A stretch of DNA of 64,000 nt from an uncultured Bacteroidales bacterium (GCA_903837605.1 CAILVF010000038.1:41849-105848), one strand, 5' to 3'; counted from the first letter of the stretch, positions 24,759 to 38,838 are shown. The notes: a model not told the origin generated them from the sequence alone. Made by a program: numbers and translations.

Positions 24759-26144
24759 CTACTTCAATAACATCTTAAGAATGCCCAGTTTGCCATTATA
24801 GGGCGGATACCTTACCGGCACATCTGTTCGTGTTGACTTTGACATTACCGCCCGCTGGTGCGAGAATGCTTCAAAACTATACTTTCCATGATATTTCCCC
24901 ATCCCTGAATTCCCCACTCCACCGAACGGCATGTTCGAATTGGCAATATGGATGATAACGTCATTGATGCAGGCACCACCCGAGGAAGTTTTTTCGAGGA
25001 CCTCCGACTGGCCGGCCTTGTCCTCCGAGAAATAATAAAGGGCCAGCGGCTTGGGATGTGAGTTGATATAATTGAAAACGACGCTGATGTCGCTGAACTC
25101 CATGACCGGCAGTATCGGGCCGAAGATCTCTTCCTGCATGATCGGATCGTCAGGTTTAATATCATCAAGTATGGTAGGAGAAATAAAACGGTCATGGATG
25201 TCGACTTCACCCCCTGCAATCAGTTTTCCATGGCTCAGGAAGCCTGCCAGCCTCTGGGTCTTGCCTTCACTGACGATCCTGGGGAAATCCTTGCTTTCTT
25301 TTGGATTGGCCCCGAAATAGCGGGTAATTTTTTTACTCATCAGATGCAGGAATTCGTCTTTCACCGAAGAATGGACAAACAGGTAATCGGGGGCAATACA
25401 TGTTTGTCCGGCATTTAGGAATTTGCCCCATACGATGCGGCTTGCAGCCACCTCAAGCCTGGCGCCGGCATCTACGATGCACGGACTTTTGCCGCCAAGT
25501 TCGAGGACAAGCGGGCAAAGATTTTTTACTGCCGATTCCATTACAAAACGACCAACCGCAGGGCTGCCGGTAAAGAAAATCAGGTCCCAATGCTCATTGA
25601 GCAAAGCTTTGCTCAATTCAACGTCCCCGTTAAAAAATGAAATGTATTCAGTGCTAAAGTATTCCCCAATCATTTCACCCATTACACCGGCAATGGTTGG
25701 CGTAAGTTCTGAAGGTTTCAGTGCTGCGCAGTTTCCAGCTGAAATTGCCCCGATAAGGGGATTGATCAATAACTGAAAAGGGTAATTCCACGGAGCCATG
25801 ACAAGCACCAACCCAAAAGGTTCCTGGTATATCCTGCTCTTCGACCAGAAGTGCAGCAGCTGGTTTGTGCCGGTTTTTTGGGGTTTGGACCAACGGTGGA
25901 CGTTGCGGATATGCAGCCCCAGTTCTTCCAGTACAAATCCTATTTCAGTGGCATACACCTCGAATTTTGATTTCCGGAGGTCCTTCCAGAAAGCCTCATA
26001 CAATCTTTCCTCATAGGCTAGAATAGCTTTTCGGAGGATCTTAAGCTGGCTGACCCTGAATTCAGGGTCCCTGGTTGCACAGGTAAGGAAAAAGTCTCGC
26101 TGCGCCTGGAGGACAGAAGGATTAGGATTACTGAACATAGGCAT
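24759..26144 (-). CDS. Aldehyde dehydrogenase, class 3-like
   Basis: The 461-residue NAD(P)-dependent enzyme oxidises an aldehyde to the acid. It shows the Rossmann region (MAPWNYPFQLLINPLIGAIS), the FTGSPAVGRFVM glycine motif, the general-base motif LELGGKSPCIV, the catalytic cysteine in NAGQTCIAPDYL, and the EEIFGPILPV motif. The short length, without the N-terminal extension, and the C-terminal NSNMPFGGVGNSGMGKYHGKYSF pattern fit the class 3/fatty or coniferyl aldehyde dehydrogenase group. Substrate is not predictable. ATG 26138 is an alternative start. A 22-unit heptamer array begins 8 bp upstream of the start. Confidence 0.93.
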   Translation of the reverse strand: MPMFSNPNPSVLQAQRDFFLTCATRDPEFRVSQLKILRKAILAYEERLYEAFWKDLRKSKFEVYATEIGFVLEELGLHIRNVHRWSKPQKTGTNQLLHFWSKSRIYQEPFGLVLVMAPWNYPFQLLINPLIGAISAGNCAALKPSELTPTIAGVMGEMIGEYFSTEYISFFNGDVELSKALLNEHWDLIFFTGSPAVGRFVMESAVKNLCPLVLELGGKSPCIVDAGARLEVAASRIVWGKFLNAGQTCIAPDYLFVHSSVKDEFLHLMSKKITRYFGANPKESKDFPRIVSEGKTQRLAGFLSHGKLIAGGEVDIHDRFISPTILDDIKPDDPIMQEEIFGPILPVMEFSDISVVFNYINSHPKPLALYYFSEDKAGQSEVLEKTSSGGACINDVIIHIANSNMPFGGVGNSGMGKYHGKYSFEAFSHQRAVMSKSTRTDVPVRYPPYNGKLGILKMLLK

Positions 26145-26151
26145 ATATTTT

Positions 26152-26326
26152 GGTGAACAGTGAATGGTGAACGGTGAACAGTGAACAGTGAACAGTGAAC
26201 AGTGAACAGTGAACAGTGAACGGTGAACAGTGAACAGTGAACGGTGAACAGTGAACAGTGAACGGTGAACAGTGAACAGTGAACGGTGAACAGTGAACAG
26301 TGTTTAGTCACCAGTCACCAGTCACC
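26152..26326. repeat. Long 7-bp tandem array (22 GTGAACA-type units plus 3 AGTCACC units)
   Basis: From 26152 to 26305 the period is exactly 7 (154 bp, 22 units, ggtgaac or agtgaac). From 26306 to 26326 three agtcacc units follow, the reverse complement of the ggtgact unit seen elsewhere. Plus-strand units carry TGA in all frames. The minus strand is open and would encode CSLFTVH repeats. Confidence 0.95.
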
Positions 26327-26407
26327 TGTCTCCCTACCCGGGTCACTATCACAATTCAAAGGTACTAAATTCCATTTGCTGAAAAATTAAGCAAATTCTC
26401 ACAAACA

Positions 26408-26439
26408 TTTGGTAAAATCCAAAGAATTGTGTAATTTTG
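26408..26439 (+). promoter_or_regulatory. Bacteroidota promoter for rpsO (-33 TTTG, -7 TAATTTTG)
   Basis: TTTG (26408-26411), a 20-bp spacer and TAATTTTG (26432-26439) fit the full Bacteroidota consensus. The predicted start near 26443 gives a leader of about 46 bases before rpsO, room for the autoregulatory fold known for S15 mRNAs, although no conserved structure was recognised. Confidence 0.75.
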
Positions 26440-26489
26440 CAGCCCGATTTTAGTACCCTAAAAAATACGTTAATTTAAGTTGTCAGAAA

Positions 26490-26759
26490 ATGAATTTAGC
26501 ACCTGAAGTTAAGAAGAAAGCATTTAAAGAGCACGGAAAATCCGAGTTTGACACTGGTTCAGCTGAAGCCCAGATCGCATTGTTTACCATGAAAATCCAG
26601 CATCTTACCGAGCACCTGAAGGTGAATAAGAAAGACATGGCTACCGAAAGATCACTGGTTGCACTTGTCGGAAAACGCCGTCGTTTGCTTGATTTCCTGA
26701 AGAAAAAAGAGATCAGCCGTTACAGGTCAATCATCAAGAAACTGAATATCCGTAAATAA
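26490..26759 (+). CDS. rpsO: 30S ribosomal protein S15
   Basis: S15 binds the central domain of 16S rRNA and helps form the bridge to the large subunit. The 89-residue protein has the standard length and motifs: DTGSAEAQIALFTMKIQHLTEHL, the KKDMATERSLVALVGKRRRLLDFL helix region, and the basic end YRSIIKKLNIRK. It has its own consensus promoter and is followed by a strong hairpin terminator, with pnp next on the same strand, a widely conserved neighbourhood. Confidence 0.98.
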   Translation: MNLAPEVKKKAFKEHGKSEFDTGSAEAQIALFTMKIQHLTEHLKVNKKDMATERSLVALVGKRRRLLDFLKKKEISRYRSIIKKLNIRK

Positions 26760-26778
26760 CTAATTTCTTTGCGGAATT

Positions 26779-26813
26779 GTAAAAGAGGCAATTCATTTAA
26801 TTGCCTCTTTTAC
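26779..26813 (+). terminator. Rho-independent-type terminator after rpsO
   Basis: A perfect 15-bp inverted repeat (GTAAAAGAGGCAATT / AATTGCCTCTTTTAC) surrounds a 5-base loop (CATTT). The right arm contains TTTT. The stem is symmetrical and could work on either strand. It separates rpsO from pnp, so pnp probably has its own promoter. Confidence 0.85.
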
Positions 26814-26905
26814 TATCTGAAAGACTGTAAGAATTTCATCCCGGGCTTACAGCTTCCAATAATAAACCAGAAAATCCGGGCCCATACATAAAAGTATTAT
26901 TCCAA

Positions 26906-29122
26906 ATGAACCCTATTTTAAAAACTTTCCAGCTCCCCGACGGTCGCGAGGTAAGTATTGAAACCGGACGTCTTGCAAAGCAGGCCGACGGTTCCGTTGT
27001 TGTCAAGCTGGGCGATACCATGTTACTGGCCACCGTGGTTGCCAGGCAGGAAGCAGGCGAAAATGTTGATTTCATGCCGCTTTCAGTTGAATACCGCGAA
27101 AAATACGCAGCAGCCGGCCGTTTTCCGGGCGGCTTCTTCAAACGCGAAACAAGGCCATCAGATTATGAAGTATTGATCGCACGTCTTGTTGACCGTGTCT
27201 TAAGACCCCTTTTCCCTGATGATTATCACGCAGAAGTCCAGGTGATCATAACCCTGATCTCTGCCGACAGGAATATCATGCCTGATGCCCTCGCAGGCCT
27301 TGCAGCCTCTGCAGCCCTTGCAGTAAGCGACATTCCATTTCTTGGCCCGATATCCGAAGTGCGCGTGGCCAGGATCAACGGACAGTTTGTTGTCAACCCG
27401 AACATTTCAGACCTCGCCAATGCCGATATCGATATCCTGGTCGGTGCAACCATGGAGAACATCATGATGGTGGAAGGTGAAATGAAAGAAGTGTCGGAAG
27501 ATGCAATGGTCGAAGCTCTCCGTGTGGCCCACGAAGCAATCAAAGTACAATGCCGGGCCCAGGCCGACCTTGCATCACAGGTCGAGTCATCAAAAGTCAA
27601 GCGGGTATACTGCCATGAGGTCAATGATGCAGAATACATGCAAAAGATACAGGCAGCCTGCTACGACAAGATTTACGCCATGGCAGCAAAAGGCGTTGCC
27701 GACAAGCACGAGCGCAAAACTATCATAGATGCGATAAAAGAAGAGTTCCTGGCTACACTTTCCGAAGAAGAAAAGGTAAAGTATGCACCTATGACCGGTC
27801 GCTACTACCATCATCTTGAAAAGGAAGCGATCAGGAATGCAACCCTTGACGCACGTATTCGCGTTGACGGCCGCAAATTAGACCAGATACGCCCTATCTG
27901 GAGCTCGGTCGATTATCTTCCGGCTGCCCATGGTTCCGCTGTCTTCACAAGGGGAGAGACCCAGTCGCTGACCACAGTCACACTGGGGACCAAACTTGAC
28001 GAACAGGTTGTTGACGGCGCTGTAATCGAAGGTAAAACAAACTTCATGCTGCATTACAACTTCCCGCCCTTTGCAACCAAAGAAGTGAAGCCTATCCGCA
28101 GTACAAGCAGAAGGGAGATTGGCCATGGCAATCTCGCACTCCGCGCATTGAAACCTGTTCTTCCTACCGACGAAGACAGCCACTATACCATCCGCATTGT
28201 TTCAGACATCCTCGAATCCAATGGTTCTTCCTCAATGGCGACAGTTTGTGCAGGGACGCTCGCACTGATGGATGCCGGTGTGAAGATCAAAAAACCGGTG
28301 TCGGGCATTGCAATGGGCCTTATCACCGATATGAAGACCGGGAAATACGCCGTTCTTTCGGATATCCTTGGCGACGAAGACCACCTCGGCGACATGGACT
28401 TCAAGGTATGCGGCACTGCCGACGGGATTACAGCCTGCCAGATGGACATTAAATGTGACGGCCTTTCCTATGACATACTTAAAGAAGCCCTGGAACAGGC
28501 AAAACGCGGAAGGATGCACATACTTGGTGAAATGGCCAAGACTATTACCCAGCCCCGTGCAGATTACAAGCCATTCGTGCCCCGCATCACCCAGATCAAG
28601 ATACCCCGTGAATTTATCGGCGCAATTATCGGCCCCGGGGGCAAGGTTATCCAGGAGATGCAGCGTGAAACAGGGACTACCATCGTTATCGAAGAAGTTG
28701 GTGAATTCGGTGTTATCGACATTGTTGCAGATAACATAGCCGCCAGGGATGCCGTCCTCGACAAGATCAAGAGAATTGTAGCCGTACCTGAGGTCGGCGA
28801 AATATATAAAGGTAAAGTAAAAAATATCCAGCCTTTTGGCGCCTTTATCGAGATCCTTCCTAACCAGGACGGACTGCTGCATATTTCCGAAATTGAATGG
28901 AGGCGCCTTGAAAAAGTCGAGGATGCCCTGAAAGTCGGAGATGAAGTTGAAGTAAAACTTATCGAAGTCGACCCTAAGACAGGAAAGTTAAAACTGTCGA
29001 GGAAGGTCCTGTTGCCCAAGCCTGAAGGCATGCCGGAGCAGAAAGAAAGCCATCGCAGCGGCCCGAGGCCGGAGCACAGATCGGAACACAGGCCCGACCA
29101 CAGGCATCCGAGAAATGATTAA
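26906..29122 (+). CDS. pnp: Polynucleotide phosphorylase
   Basis: PNPase degrades RNA 3'-5' using phosphate. The 738-residue protein has two RNase PH-like domains (about 10-230 and 320-550, with the catalytic [17 protein letters not shown] in the second), a KH domain ([20 protein letters not shown]) and an S1 domain ([20 protein letters not shown] ... GLLHISEI). The C-terminus is a basic, histidine-rich tail ([15 protein letters not shown]) of the kind often seen in Bacteroidota. It sits between rpsO and rpoD. The 146-bp gap upstream contains the rpsO terminator. Confidence 0.98.
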   Translation: MNPILKTFQLPDGREVSIETGRLAKQADGSVVVKLGDTMLLATVVARQEAGENVDFMPLSVEYREKYAAAGRFPGGFFKRETRPSDYEVLIARLVDRVLRPLFPDDYHAEVQVIITLISADRNIMPDALAGLAASAALAVSDIPFLGPISEVRVARINGQFVVNPNISDLANADIDILVGATMENIMMVEGEMKEVSEDAMVEALRVAHEAIKVQCRAQADLASQVESSKVKRVYCHEVNDAEYMQKIQAACYDKIYAMAAKGVADKHERKTIIDAIKEEFLATLSEEEKVKYAPMTGRYYHHLEKEAIRNATLDARIRVDGRKLDQIRPIWSSVDYLPAAHGSAVFTRGETQSLTTVTLGTKLDEQVVDGAVIEGKTNFMLHYNFPPFATKEVKPIRSTSRREIGHGNLALRALKPVLPTDEDSHYTIRIVSDILESNGSSSMATVCAGTLALMDAGVKIKKPVSGIAMGLITDMKTGKYAVLSDILGDEDHLGDMDFKVCGTADGITACQMDIKCDGLSYDILKEALEQAKRGRMHILGEMAKTITQPRADYKPFVPRITQIKIPREFIGAIIGPGGKVIQEMQRETGTTIVIEEVGEFGVIDIVADNIAARDAVLDKIKRIVAVPEVGEIYKGKVKNIQPFGAFIEILPNQDGLLHISEIEWRRLEKVEDALKVGDEVEVKLIEVDPKTGKLKLSRKVLLPKPEGMPEQKESHRSGPRPEHRSEHRPDHRHPRND

Positions 29123-29188
29123 ATTGTAACCTTAGGCCCAACTTTCCGTAAAATTGATCAACCCAGGTAAAACTAAAGGACAACGCGC

Positions 29189-30052
29189 ATGAGGCAGCTG
29201 AAAATCACGAAACAGGTTACCAACCGCGAAACCGCGTCGTTAGACAAGTATCTGCAGGAAATCGGCAAAGTTGAACTCATCACAGCCGACGAAGAAGTAT
29301 CCCTGGCCCAGAGGATCAAGCAAGGCGACCAGGGTGCCCTGGAAAAACTTACCAAAGCTAACCTTCGGTTTGTGGTCTCGGTTTCAAAACAATACCAGAA
29401 CCAGGGGCTCAGCCTGCCCGACCTTATCAATGAAGGGAACCTGGGCCTGATCAAGGCTGCACAGCGTTTTGACGAAACCCGTGGTTTTAAATTCATCTCC
29501 TATGCCGTATGGTGGATCCGCCAGTCGATCCTCCAGGCCCTGGCTGAACAATCGAGAATTGTAAGGCTGCCTTTGAACAAGATCGGTTCCATCAACAAGA
29601 TCAACAAAGCCTATGCCCAGCTCGAACAGCAGTATGAAAGGGAGCCGAATTCCGACGAAATAGCCCATCTCCTCGAAATATCCGAAAATGAGGTTAAAGA
29701 ATCCCTGAGAAATTCCGGCCGGCATGTCTCCATGGATGCCCCTCTTATCCAGGACGAAGATAATACCATGTACGACGTCCTTAAAGGTGAAGAAAACACT
29801 ACACCCGATAACGGGCTGCTATACGAATCCCTGAAAAAGGAAATAGAACGTGCTGTTTCAACACTCACCCAGAGGGAAGCCGATGTGATCCGCTTGTATT
29901 TCGGCCTTAACGGAAGCCACCCCATGACCCTGGAAGAAATCGGTGAACGCTTCGACCTTACCCGCGAACGGGTGCGTCAGATCAAGGAAAAAGCAATCCG
30001 CAGACTGAAACATACGTCACGCAGCAAAATATTAAAGACATACCTTGGATGA
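29189..30052 (+). CDS. rpoD: Primary RNA polymerase sigma factor (Bacteroidota RpoD/SigA)
   Basis: The 287-residue protein is the short primary sigma of Bacteroidota, lacking the long region 1.1 of proteobacterial sigma-70. It shows region 1.2 ([24 protein letters not shown]), region 2 with the core-binding and -10 recognition helix ([19 protein letters not shown], then [11 protein letters not shown]), region 3, and region 4 with the helix-turn-helix [13 protein letters not shown] ... [17 protein letters not shown]. It recognises the TAnnTTTG promoters found throughout this window. No -7 match was seen close upstream, so it may be co-transcribed with pnp. Confidence 0.97.
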   Translation: MRQLKITKQVTNRETASLDKYLQEIGKVELITADEEVSLAQRIKQGDQGALEKLTKANLRFVVSVSKQYQNQGLSLPDLINEGNLGLIKAAQRFDETRGFKFISYAVWWIRQSILQALAEQSRIVRLPLNKIGSINKINKAYAQLEQQYEREPNSDEIAHLLEISENEVKESLRNSGRHVSMDAPLIQDEDNTMYDVLKGEENTTPDNGLLYESLKKEIERAVSTLTQREADVIRLYFGLNGSHPMTLEEIGERFDLTRERVRQIKEKAIRRLKHTSRSKILKTYLG

Positions 30053-30097
30053 AAAATTTGCGTTTACGGTTGACGAGTTACGAATTCCTGATTCCTC

Positions 30098-30132
30098 AAT
30101 CGTAAATCGTAAATCATAAATCGTAAATCGTA
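30098..30132. repeat. 7-bp tandem array, 5 units (AATCGTA)
   Basis: Units aatcgta, aatcgta, aatcata, aatcgta, aatcgta run directly into the start region of rpe, whose ATG begins 1 bp after the last unit. Confidence 0.9.
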
Positions 30133-30133
30133 A

Positions 30134-30781
30134 ATGCACCTCATCGCTCCTTCCCTCCTCTCTGCTAACTTCCTCAACCTTGAGAAAGACATAGAGATGG
30201 TGAACCGCAGCCAGGCCGACTGGTTTCACCTGGATGTGATGGACGGTGTTTTTGTTCCCAATATCTCTTTTGGCCTTCCTGTCATTGAAAAGATCAAAAC
30301 GGCAGCACGCAAGCCGCTTGATGTTCATCTTATGATTGTCGATCCCGACCGCTATATCGAGAGATTTCGTAAAGCCGGGGCCGACATTATAAGTATACAT
30401 GCGGAAGCCTGCAACCATCTTCACAGGTCGGTATACCTGATTAAACAAACAGGTGCCAAAGCTGGCGTCGTACTGAATCCCCATTCACCGGTAAGCCTGC
30501 TAAATGATATCATCGGCGATACCGATATGGTCCTGCTGATGAGCGTAAACCCCGGGTTCGGCGGACAGAAATTCATTGAGAACACTTACAGGAAAGTAAG
30601 GGAACTCAAAGAACTGATCCTGAAGAAGAATTCATTGGCCATGATAGAGATCGACGGAGGTGTGGACCTTAACAATGCCCCCATATTGGTCAAAGAAGGT
30701 GCAGGCATCCTGGTAGCCGGGAATACGGTATTTGCTTCCCCGGATCCTGAAGAGACAATTAAACTGTTAAAGAATTTCTGA
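30134..30781 (+). CDS. rpe: Ribulose-phosphate 3-epimerase
   Basis: Rpe interconverts ribulose-5-phosphate and xylulose-5-phosphate in the pentose phosphate pathway. The 215-residue TIM barrel has all the expected motifs: APSLLSANF at the start, WFHLDVMDGVFVPN, LDVHLMI, DIISIHAEA, LMSVNPGFGGQKF and the C-terminal EIDGGVDLNNA phosphate site. The start codon touches a heptamer array (AATCGTA units), so the array occupies the ribosome-binding region, and no Shine-Dalgarno is visible. Confidence 0.96.
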   Translation: MHLIAPSLLSANFLNLEKDIEMVNRSQADWFHLDVMDGVFVPNISFGLPVIEKIKTAARKPLDVHLMIVDPDRYIERFRKAGADIISIHAEACNHLHRSVYLIKQTGAKAGVVLNPHSPVSLLNDIIGDTDMVLLMSVNPGFGGQKFIENTYRKVRELKELILKKNSLAMIEIDGGVDLNNAPILVKEGAGILVAGNTVFASPDPEETIKLLKNF

Positions 30782-30845
30782 CAGTCCCCGACATTTCATT
30801 TTTCTTTTTTGTTATTTTTACATTTCATTGTCCTAATGAAACCAT

Positions 30846-31466
30846 ATGGATTTCCAGGGAGCCAAATCCTTTATTGTTGATAAACTCCGCAAGGAGCTCG
30901 ACCCGGCATACACATACCACTGCATCGGGCATACGCTCGACGTGCATGCTGCAACCCTGAGGCTAGTCGGAATGGAAGGGATACCCGAAGAAGAAGCAAG
31001 GCTCATGGAAATAGCCGCACTGTATCACGATTCTGGGATGCTGGTTAAGTATGTGGACCACGAAACGGCGTCGGTAGGGCTGGCTTCCCGGTTCCTGCCT
31101 GAATTTGGTTTTAACAAAGAGGAGATCACGGTTATCAGCGGCCTTATCATGGTCACACGCCTTCCCCAGAAAGCTTCCTCAATCGCGGAACAGGTAATTT
31201 GCGATGCCGATCTCGATTACCTTGGGAGGGAAGATTTTTTCATCCACGCTTTCGAGCTGCAGCATGAATGGAACCATTTCGGCATAAGGAAAACTAACCT
31301 GGCCTCATGGCTCGATATCCAGATAAAATTCCTCAGCGAACACGATTATTTCACAAAATCCGCAACTTTATTGCGTTCACGAAGAAAAACAGAGAACCTA
31401 AATGAAATAATAAGCTTATGGCAACAAAAAAATCAAAAGAGACCAAGTACGAAAACATCATCCTGA
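30846..31466 (+). CDS. HD-domain phosphohydrolase-like protein
   Basis: The 206-residue protein has the HD metal-binding pattern: H28 in CIGHTLDVH, the paired histidine and aspartate in ALYHDSGM, VDHE, and the later aspartates in ICDADLDYLG. Family members hydrolyse phosphate esters of nucleotides or act on second messengers. The substrate here is unknown. The C-terminal end overlaps the start of the universal stress protein gene by 49 bases in another frame, which suggests tight coupling of the two genes. A weak -7-like TACATTTC lies shortly upstream. Confidence 0.82.
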   Translation: MDFQGAKSFIVDKLRKELDPAYTYHCIGHTLDVHAATLRLVGMEGIPEEEARLMEIAALYHDSGMLVKYVDHETASVGLASRFLPEFGFNKEEITVISGLIMVTRLPQKASSIAEQVICDADLDYLGREDFFIHAFELQHEWNHFGIRKTNLASWLDIQIKFLSEHDYFTKSATLLRSRRKTENLNEIISLWQQKNQKRPSTKTSS

Positions 31467-32302
31467 TCCCAACCGATTTTTCCGAGGTCTGCGGAAATGC
31501 AGTTATCCACGGGATCCATCTTGCCCGTTTTCTCAAGTATAAGGCGGTCATCCTTCATGTCATCAACAACGAAACCAAATCAGCTCTGAAGAAAAAGAAT
31601 GTAGGAACCGATTATGTCGAGAAAAGGCTGAAGGAGTACAAGTCATATTACGAGAAGAAATATGATGTTGTTGTTGATACGATTGCTGAAGAAGGCAGTA
31701 TTTTCAGCACAATAAACGACGTTGCCACCAGGATAAAAGCCAATGTGATGATCCTTGGCACCCACGGAAAGAAAGGCCTGCAACATGTCTTCGGCAGCTA
31801 TGCGCTCAGGGTGGTTTCCGAATCGCCTGTGCCTGTAATCGTTGTGCAAAAAAGATCCTTTAAGCAGGGCTACGAGAATATCGTCCTTCCTGTCTCCAAT
31901 GATCTTGAATCAAGGCAAACGGTCCAGTGGATCAAAATGATAGCGAAACTGTTCAAATCGAAGATCCATATTTTCCAGGCAGTGGAAACCGAGAAGGGGC
32001 TGAACAGCCGTTTGAAGATCATCACCCGCCAGATCTCCGACGCCCTCAACGAAGAGAACATTAACCATGAAACCACGTATGCCGAACCCAAGGGTGATTT
32101 TGCGAAGCAGGTGCTTTCCTATTCTGCCTCAAATCATGCCGATATGATAATGATCATGACCAGGCCTAATGTGGACGTGCCCGGTTTCAGCATGTCGTCA
32201 TGGGACGAAAAACTGATGTTCAACGAGGCCCAGATCCCTGTAATGTGTATCAACCCTGTTGAGCTGGGATACTACTATTACGAGTGGATCCAACTGGCCT
32301 GA
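31418..32302 (+). CDS. Universal stress protein with two UspA domains
   Basis: The 294-residue protein contains two tandem Usp folds. The first has ENIILIPTDFSEVCGNAVIHG at its start and VMILGTHGKKGLQHVFGSYALRVV, a good ATP-binding G-x2-G-x9-G-type loop. The second starts YENIVLPVSNDLE and ends with HADMIMIMTRPN and IPVMCINPVE, where the glycine loop is degraded. Such proteins bind ATP or other nucleotides and help survival in starvation or low oxygen. The start is ATG 31418 inside the end of the HD gene. Confidence 0.93.
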   Translation: MATKKSKETKYENIILIPTDFSEVCGNAVIHGIHLARFLKYKAVILHVINNETKSALKKKNVGTDYVEKRLKEYKSYYEKKYDVVVDTIAEEGSIFSTINDVATRIKANVMILGTHGKKGLQHVFGSYALRVVSESPVPVIVVQKRSFKQGYENIVLPVSNDLESRQTVQWIKMIAKLFKSKIHIFQAVETEKGLNSRLKIITRQISDALNEENINHETTYAEPKGDFAKQVLSYSASNHADMIMIMTRPNVDVPGFSMSSWDEKLMFNEAQIPVMCINPVELGYYYYEWIQLA

Positions 32303-32313
32303 GAAGAAGCTGG

Positions 32314-33846
32314 ATGCAGATACGCAAATACTGGGATGATCAGCCCCTGATGCTGATCATGGTTTTGGCGATACTCTTCCGTTTGCTTGCAGCCATTTTC
32401 GCCAAAGGATGGGGCATGTTCGATGACCATTATATTGTCATTGAGTCAGCCCAGTCGTGGGTCGACGGCCATGATTACAACAACTGGCTCCCCGACAGTC
32501 CGGGGAATACAGGACCCACCGGCCATAACCTGTTTTACCCCATGGTCAACTTCCTTTTTTTTACGCTTATGAAGCTGATTCACATCCGTGACCCGCAGGT
32601 AAAGATGCTGTTTATGAGGACCTCCCTGGCGGCATGGTCCCTTGTAACTGTATTTTACGGGTACAGGATCACCGAAACCCTGGGTGGCAAAAAACCAGCC
32701 CGTCTTGCGGGCATCCTGCTTGCCCTGTTCTGGTTCATGCCCTGGATGAGCGTGAGAAATCTTGTCGAGATGGTTTGCGTGCCTTTCATCATCCTGGGAT
32801 TCTGGGTTATCACAAAACCCGGGAACAAAGAGAAACAGGTCCTCAACTGGTTTGTCTCCGGGCTTTTCTTAGGCCTGGCTACTGACATCAGGTTCCAGGC
32901 TGTCTTTTTCCCGCTTGGCCTCGGCCTGTGGCTTCTTTTTACAGGCAGGTTCAAATTCCTGCTCTCACTTGCAGCGGGGTCTTTACTGACTTTCAGCCTG
33001 GTCCAGGGAGGCATTGACTTTATAATCTGGGGAAAACCTTTTATTGAGATATACTCCTACGCCACTTTATGCCTCAACGAAATCAATGATTATATCAATC
33101 TTCCCTGGTATAATTACTTTCTTGTAATCGGCGGAATGCTGATCCCCCCGGTAAGCATTTTCCTTTTCTGGGGGTTTTTAAGAAAATGGAAACAGTATTT
33201 CTATATTTTCTTCCCCACCCTGCTTTTTTTCGCTTTCCATTGCTGGGTACCGAACAAACAGGAAAGGTTTATCATCCCTATGATACCGCTTTTTATTATA
33301 ATCGGCAGCATAGGCTGGATGGAATTCCGGGAAAGATCGGTATACTGGGGAAAACATTTAACCCTCCTCCGTTCCTGCTGGATCTTTTTCTGGGTCATCA
33401 ATTCCATCATCCTCCTGGTATTTACTTTTACCTACTCCAAAAGGTCTATGGCAGAAAGCATGAATTATTTATCAAAATACCAGGGGATCGGTTTTATGAC
33501 AGCCATTGACGACGGGAATAACCCTGAAATGTTCCCGAAATTTTACCTTGGCCAGTGGCCTGTCATGAGCAATGAAAAGAATGGTGACCGAAGCCTTGAC
33601 AGCATCATGGTATATTCTCTTAAAGGAGGCAGATCATCTGCTCCCAGGTTTGTGCTTTTCACTGGTGACAAAAGCATTGAACCCATGGTAGTGAAGACCA
33701 GAAAATACCTTCCGTTCCTGGTCTATGAAACCACAATTGAACCCGGCTTCATCGACAGGCTTGTACATTGGATGAATCCGATTAACAGGAACAAGACCGT
33801 ATACATATACAGGAATGCTGAATTTTTTCCTGAAAAGAAACCTTAG
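32314..33846 (+). CDS. Multi-pass glycosyltransferase, GT22/GT39-like (polyprenyl-phosphate sugar donor type)
   Basis: The 510-residue protein has about ten membrane helices. An early acidic loop motif, WGMFDDHYIVIES, follows the first helix, as in GT-C fold transferases whose first loop carries the catalytic acidic residues. The motif HCWVPNKQERFIIPMIPL is very like the HKExRF motif of GT22 (Alg9/PIG-B) mannosyltransferases. The last 110 residues form a periplasmic domain. It should transfer a sugar from a lipid-phosphate donor outside the inner membrane. The DPM1-like gene nearby could make that donor. GTG 32284 is an alternative start but overlaps the previous gene. Confidence 0.8.
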   Translation: MQIRKYWDDQPLMLIMVLAILFRLLAAIFAKGWGMFDDHYIVIESAQSWVDGHDYNNWLPDSPGNTGPTGHNLFYPMVNFLFFTLMKLIHIRDPQVKMLFMRTSLAAWSLVTVFYGYRITETLGGKKPARLAGILLALFWFMPWMSVRNLVEMVCVPFIILGFWVITKPGNKEKQVLNWFVSGLFLGLATDIRFQAVFFPLGLGLWLLFTGRFKFLLSLAAGSLLTFSLVQGGIDFIIWGKPFIEIYSYATLCLNEINDYINLPWYNYFLVIGGMLIPPVSIFLFWGFLRKWKQYFYIFFPTLLFFAFHCWVPNKQERFIIPMIPLFIIIGSIGWMEFRERSVYWGKHLTLLRSCWIFFWVINSIILLVFTFTYSKRSMAESMNYLSKYQGIGFMTAIDDGNNPEMFPKFYLGQWPVMSNEKNGDRSLDSIMVYSLKGGRSSAPRFVLFTGDKSIEPMVVKTRKYLPFLVYETTIEPGFIDRLVHWMNPINRNKTVYIYRNAEFFPEKKP

Positions 33847-33862
33847 CAGACAGCCAAGACTG

Positions 33863-34983
33863 ATGACCGAAAAAAGAATTCAGATAGCCAGGCCTTCTTT
33901 CCTGGGAAATGAGAAGAAGTACGTGCTTGATGCCCTGGAATCAGGCTGGATCAGTTCTATTGGGCCGTATATCGAACGGTTCGAGATGGAATTTGCCAGG
34001 TATCACGGGATGAAACACGGTATTGCCACACACAACGGAACTATCGCCCTTCATCTTGCACTGGCGGCTTCGGGTGTCACAGCCAACCATGAAGTGATAG
34101 TCCCTGATCTTACATTTATCGCCACTTCAAACTCTGTGCGCTATTGCAATGCCACACCCCTTCTGACGGATGTGGAAAACGACGACTGGAACATAAGCCC
34201 CGGCTGCATACGAAACGCGATCGGAGAAGCCGTAAAGGCTATAATACCGGTACACCTTTACGGCAACCCGGCAAGGATGGTTGAAATTATGAACATTGCG
34301 GCAGAGCACAACTTACTCGTTATCGAAGACTGTGCCGAAGCAACGGGAGCACTGCTGCAGGGCCGTAAAGTCGGAACCTTCGGCCACATAAGCTGTTTCA
34401 GTTTCTTCGGCAATAAGATCATGACTACGGGTGAAGGCGGGATGTGCCTCACAAATGACGATGAACTGGCCGAAAAGATGAGGATCCTCAGGGATCATGG
34501 GATGAACCGTAATAAAAAATACTGGTACGACAACCTCGGGTTCAATTACCGTATGACCAATATGCAGGCGGCAGTCGGACTGGCCCAGCTTGAACAGCTT
34601 GATTCGCTTCTGGCTTCGAGGGATGCCATCCTCAGGCGATATAAAGAACAATTATCGTCCTGCCAGGGGATTTGTTTCCAGGAGACTCACGGCAACCGCA
34701 ATGTGAACTGGCTTGTAACGATAAGGCTGCAAGGCATGGGCTTTGAGACCCGCGATGTTGTGATAAGCGAACTGAGCCGTAAACATATTGACAGCCGGCC
34801 TGTGTTTTATCCCATCCATTTCATGTCGTTTTATAAAGATCAGAAATTCATGCGGGGAGAGAACCCGAACAGCATTCTCATTGCCGGGGAAGGACTCAGC
34901 CTTCCTACTTATGTAGGCCTTGAAGAAGAAAAGATTGACTACATTGCGGCTTGTCTCATCAGGGCTTATAAGAAATATTCAAC

Positions 34984-34987
<4 letters not shown>
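33863..34987 (+). CDS. DegT/DnrJ/EryC1/StrS sugar aminotransferase (perosamine synthetase-like)
   Basis: The product is 374 residues from ATG 33863. The frame is open back to 33815 but that part overlaps the preceding gene and lacks the family start. It begins IQIARPSFLGNEKKYVLDALESGW, followed by TATHNGTIALHLAL-type phosphate-binding residues, the VIEDCAEATGA aspartate that contacts the pyridine nitrogen, and the PLP lysine in FSFFGNKIMTTGEGG. These proteins transaminate nucleotide-linked ketosugars, for example GDP-4-keto-6-deoxymannose to perosamine. It ends with ATGA overlap into the GT2 gene. Confidence 0.93.

Positions 34988-38838
<3,851 letters not shown>

Noticed and set aside
26018..26311. 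98-codon minus-strand frame with CSLFTVH repeats
   Set aside because: It is translated heptamer array running into the start of the aldehyde dehydrogenase. Seven-residue periodicity follows from three 7-bp units.
24334..26326. CRISPR-like arrays
   Set aside because: Units are 7-8 bp with no unique spacers and there are no cas genes in the window.
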